15,055 nt of DNA from CAYSIX01 sp964431205 (lineage in GTDB: Bacteria; Planctomycetota; Phycisphaerae; Phycisphaerales; Phycisphaeraceae), in the NCBI GenBank assembly GCA_964431205.1, contig CAYSIX010000088.1:1-15055 (forward strand), read 5' to 3'. Under the pieces are notes generated by a model. The model did not search any database. It was not told where the DNA came from and worked only from the letters and a program-made list of their open reading frames with translations. This document shows positions 14,626-15,055 of this stretch, piece after piece; positions within the stretch are counted from its first letter, which is position 1, and each line of letters opens with the position of its first letter. A program made the translations under genes and the position numbers.

Positions 14626-15037
14626 GCCCGACCCGCCGATCGCGCTGGGCATCGACATCGGGGGCACGGCGGTGAAGCTGGCGCTGTTGCGCGGCGATGA
14701 GCCGCCGGTGACGGCGCGCAGCGCGGACTACGCGCGGCCGAGTCGGGCGGAGCTGGGCGCGTGGTTGCGGTCGGAGGTGGCGGGCTTGCTCGATCGCGCC
14801 GGCGTGGCGGCGGGCGAGGTCGGCGCCGTGGGGGTGTCGGTGGCGGGCCCGCTGAGCGAGGCGGGGGTGCTGGAGTGGGCGGCGAACCTGCCGGAGCTGG
14901 TGGGGCTGAACGTCGGCGCGTGGGTGCGGGAGCAGACGGGGCTGTCGGCCGAGCCGGTGGTGATGACGGACCAGACGGCGGCGGCGTTGTGTGAGTCGCG
15001 TCGTGCGGCGCTGGGTGGGCGTGTGCTGTTCATGTAG
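14618..15037 (+). CDS. ROK-family sugar kinase or regulator, interrupted by in-frame TAG; 3' part outside window
   Basis: The frame encodes ALGIDIGGTAVKLALL (residues 9-24, the first phosphate-binding loop), GVSVAGPLSEAGVLEWAANLP (72-92) and VVMTDQTAAALCESR (114-128), all in the ROK family order. The catalytic Asp is probably Asp118, though the usual NDAN reads TDQT. Translation stops at TAG 15035-15037 after 139 residues, about half the usual 300. The same frame continues RGTGVG, the second phosphate-binding motif, to the last base. The gene is therefore a nonsense mutant, a sequence error, or something recoded. The ATG overlaps the symporter end by 8 nt. If functional it would phosphorylate an imported sugar in the cytoplasm. 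Confidence 0.82.
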   Translation: MREPDPPIALGIDIGGTAVKLALLRGDEPPVTARSADYARPSRAELGAWLRSEVAGLLDRAGVAAGEVGAVGVSVAGPLSEAGVLEWAANLPELVGLNVGAWVREQTGLSAEPVVMTDQTAAALCESRRAALGGRVLFM

Positions 15038-15055
15038 CGGGGCACGGGGGTGGGC

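Overview
The window is very GC-rich and looks like a chromosomal segment of a planctomycete, most likely of the Phycisphaerae type. The evidence is the combination of several secreted proteins with C-terminal PEP-CTERM sorting tails, dockerin-like DxDxDGDVDAFDLGxWQ repeats, short pseudopilins with an FTLIE methylation motif and a C-terminal H-X9-DG signature, and LacI and GntR/LacI sugar regulators. No phage, transposase, CRISPR or stable RNA gene was seen. The organism assignment is inference from these families.

Layout. Bases 1-1711 run on the minus strand: a LacI-family regulator (591-1634) with a good promoter (1683-1711), followed by the 5' part of a secreted protein gene that leaves the window at base 1. 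From about 2024 everything is on the plus strand. Unit A (2092-5343) holds a secreted dockerin/PEP-CTERM protein, a pseudopilin overlapping it by ATGA, and a GntR/LacI hybrid regulator. Unit B (promoter 5362-5390, then a leader of about 200 nt) holds a PEP-CTERM protein, a dockerin/PEP-CTERM protein, a second pseudopilin, and then a sugar ABC importer: lipoprotein binding protein plus two permeases. The pseudopilin overlaps the binding protein gene by one base and the two permeases overlap by ATGA. Unit C (12655 to the end) holds a sodium:solute symporter and a ROK-family kinase that overlap by 8 nt. A 9-nt-periodic inverted repeat separates units B and C.

How the genes may work together (inference): two sensor regulators, two secreted-protein/pseudopilin pairs, two kinds of sugar importer and a sugar kinase suggest a carbohydrate capture and uptake locus. 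The surface proteins and pseudopilins would act outside, and the ABC importer, symporter and kinase would bring in and phosphorylate the sugar. No glycoside hydrolase, ABC ATPase or exosortase is encoded here, so the substrate cannot be named.

The points most worth a second look are these: an in-frame amber codon in the ROK kinase just before its GTGVG phosphate-binding motif; a TAnnGTTATATAA element at both main plus-strand promoters; the tight coupling of a pseudopilin to an ABC importer; and near-identical DNA encoding the dockerin and PEP-CTERM modules of different genes.
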